Source: Candidatus Cloacimonadota bacterium (GTDB lineage Bacteria > Cloacimonadota > Cloacimonadia > Cloacimonadales > GCA-2742885). Taken from it: DNA of 51,102 nt. The notes under the pieces were generated by a model that saw nothing but the letters and a program-made list of their open reading frames with translations, searched no databases and had not been told where the DNA came from. The stretch spans positions 1 through 51,102 of the forward strand of contig PDOO01000040.1 of NCBI GenBank assembly GCA_002742885.1, read 5' to 3'. Shown here one piece after another: positions 47,312-51,102 of this stretch. The position numbers and the translations under genes are program-made. Within the stretch, counting starts at the first letter, position 1, and every line of letters starts with the position of its first letter.

Positions 47312-47800
47312 AAAATTCCTCATTATTTATTTTTCCGTTTATTAACTTACAGAATAATAATTATTATCAAAAAATTTGTTTTTCTTCAATGATTCATGCA
47401 GTTTTATGTATTATGTCTTTTGAGTCAAATTCAAAATTGCAGTCAGGATATTCAGGAACACTGTTGGAGAGACTCCGGATGAATTAAATATAATCCGGTA
47501 TGTTTACCCTTGATTTAAGAAAAGAAGGAAAATGAATAAATTTAAGGATTTCTCCGCTTTATAATGAATCATGTTTTTTTAGCAGGCAGTGTCTCAAAAA
47601 GTAATTTTTATTCTTTCGTATTTTATTTTCAATCAACTTAACTGTATATTTTTCAAAATGTTTATTAATCTTTCATATTTAACGTTTTATCCTGCAATTT
47701 TTTATTATAACTCATCTTAAAAAATAAAATGTCTTGACACCTGTGAGACCAATTTATTTTTATTCCTAAAAGAGAATAATTCTTATCTAGGAGAAAGTAA
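47312..47800. other. Divergent intergenic region upstream of the Fur-family gene
   Basis: About 489 AT-rich bases. A CCGGAT/ATCCGG inverted repeat lies near 47477-47498. A promoter-like TTGACA is at 47734-47739, with TTTTAT 18 bases on. No further gene was recognised. Confidence 0.4.
47734..47783 (+). promoter_or_regulatory. Candidate promoter and Fur/PerR-like operator of the perR-katG locus
   Basis: TTGACA (47734-47739) and TTTTAT (47758-47763) are a plausible -35/-10 pair. AGAATAATTCT (47773-47783), a perfect 5-1-5 palindrome, would overlap the transcription start. It resembles, but does not fully match, the TTATAAT-N-ATTATAA PerR box. Autoregulation would be expected for this family. Confidence 0.4.
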
Positions 47801-50442
<2,642 letters not shown>

Positions 50443-50455
50443 TAATACTTTAATC

Positions 50456-50490
50456 GGTTGCCTGATATTTTAGGCAGCCTCTTTTTATTT
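50456..50490 (+). terminator. Terminator after katG
   Basis: GGTTGCCT (50456-50463) pairs with AGGCAGCC (50472-50479, one G-T) around an eight-base loop, followed by TCTTTTTATTT. Confidence 0.82.
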
Positions 50491-50580
50491 CCGAGCCTGA
50501 TTTCCTCTTTTAATTCAATAACCTTTCTTATTTTAATGCTTACTTTAATTCCTTTATTGATGATTTTTTGAGTAACATAT

Positions 50581-50661
50581 AATATTGATCGCTCCGGCTC
50601 CCGGTTCTCCGTAATGAGGACAAACGCCTTCCACACAACGATCAGCCAAAAATCTTTTGTC
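50581..50661 (-). pseudogene. Possible metG (methionyl-tRNA synthetase) fragment
   Basis: About 27 residues read DKRFLADRCVEGVCPHYGEP, then GAGAINI. The first 20 resemble the zinc-domain entry of MetG (FLPDRxVxGTCPxCGxxxARGDQC). No surrounding MetG sequence is seen in any frame, so it would be a remnant. Chance similarity is possible for so short a match. Confidence 0.3.
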
Positions 50662-50684
50662 GTGTTAGCAATAATACTGCTTAT

Positions 50685-50858
50685 TTAGCTAAGTTTCGAT
50701 AAATACGTTATCGCATAATCTTTAAGAGAAATAAAATGTAAAACATCAGGGCAGGAACATCCTGCTTCCGAAAATCTTTTATTTGAATCGTCTCCGTTAC
50801 CGGGATCAGCAGGTTTATTTGCTTCGGCGCATCCCCCGAAAATCATCAGAAGACTCAT
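50685..50858 (-). CDS. Short lipoprotein-like ORF
   Basis: 57 codons from an ATG at 50856-50858 encode a hydrophobic start and a lipobox-like MIFGGC, then Cys-containing, proline-rich sequence (EAGCSCPDVL). The frame is open further upstream (KKSSCILTILYFSIVALMS) with a typical lipoprotein signal but no start codon there, so the gene may have lost its original start. Low confidence; possibly a remnant. Confidence 0.3.
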   Translation of the reverse strand: MSLLMIFGGCAEANKPADPGNGDDSNKRFSEAGCSCPDVLHFISLKDYAITYLSKLS

Positions 50859-51041
50859 TAAAGCAACAATTGAAAAATAAAGAATTGTTAAAATACATGA
50901 AGACTTTTTAAATTAAAGCCGGAATCATTTGATGTAATAAAGCAAAAATTAAACCGGAAGAAAACAAAAATACAATATACTGAAAAAAAATAATCTAAAG
51001 TTGTTAAATCTTAAAATAAAAAAAAAGGTCAGGCTATTATT

Positions 51042-51102
51042 TTGGCGGCTTCCTACTCTCCCACACAGTTGCCCGTGCAGTACCATCGGCGTAAGCAAGC
51101 TT
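51042..51102 (-). rRNA. rrf: 5S ribosomal RNA (3' end, partial)
   Basis: On the minus strand the sequence ACGCCGATGGTACTGCACGG, then GTGGGAGAGTAGGAAGCCGCC, is the conserved 3' half of 5S rRNA. It runs off the window at 51102. A T-rich run (minus-strand TTTTTTTTTATTTT at 51014-51027) follows as terminator. The 16S/23S genes would lie outside, upstream on this strand. Confidence 0.92.

Larger units (their letters stand above)
50443..51041. other. Gene-poor stretch between katG and the 5S rRNA
   Basis: About 600 bases. It contains the katG terminator, a short fragment resembling methionyl-tRNA synthetase (50581-50661), a 57-codon lipoprotein-like ORF (50685-50858), and AT-rich DNA next to the rRNA operon end. 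No intact gene is convincing. Confidence 0.5.

Overview
This is a low-GC, densely coded chromosomal window from a Gram-negative bacterium. A gingipain-type protease carries a FlgD-like C-terminal domain of the type IX secretion (T9SS) kind. Outer-membrane biogenesis and LPS-type genes are also present (a TamB-like protein, a heptose-7-phosphate kinase). Together these suggest the FCB superphylum. FliD, FliS and a FlgM-like protein show the cell is flagellated, which is uncommon in classical Bacteroidota, so a candidate lineage such as Cloacimonadota or Delongbacteria is plausible. This placement is inference; no 16S rRNA lies in the window. The gene set (butyrate kinase, fused succinyl-CoA synthetase, PEP carboxykinase, asparaginase, several peptidases) suggests an amino-acid or peptide fermenter.

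Layout. 1-1077: 3' end of a class IV aminotransferase and a GyrI-like protein. 1325-4924: secreted gingipain-like protease. 5189-9560 (minus): operon der-plsY-purF-hldA. 9776-11224 (minus): a frameshifted metallo-beta-lactamase-fold gene behind a HEAT-like membrane protein. 11445-12211: tRNA-Thr(CGT) and a lipoprotein. 12417-15128 (plus): C_GCAxxG_C_C redox protein, M20 amidohydrolase, butyrate kinase. 15290-16278: a peroxiredoxin with an in-frame TGA at its active-site cysteine (probable selenoprotein), then a decayed gene. 16531-20599: a cobalamin riboswitch in front of a SucC-SucD fusion, an EamA transporter and a YitT protein. 20939-24074: M14 carboxypeptidase, HAD phosphatase and QueH. 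24170-33493: thioredoxin, M42 peptidase, RibD, TamB-like protein, Xer recombinase, GuaB. 33805-37224 (minus): fliD-fliS-flgM-like operon behind a textbook sigma-54 promoter. 37556-43819 (minus): PEPCK, TPR protein, Dus, TrmH-family methyltransferase, GAF/HD-GYP protein. 43907-47311: isochorismatase-like hydrolase, asparaginase, DUF2130 coiled-coil protein. 47801-50442: a Fur/PerR-type regulator and a broken katG. 51042-51102: 3' end of a 5S rRNA.

How it fits together. The most interesting block is 15290-18816. A UxxC peroxiredoxin with a SECIS-like hairpin right after the TGA is followed by a B12 riboswitch whose expression platform can hide or expose the ribosome-binding site of a single-chain succinyl-CoA synthetase. 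That arrangement would tie B12 supply to the succinyl-CoA node, which B12-dependent methylmalonyl-CoA mutase feeds. Oxidative-stress functions are in flux: the haem catalase-peroxidase katG beside perR carries four lesions, while thiol/selenol peroxidase and thioredoxin genes look intact (apart from the TGA).
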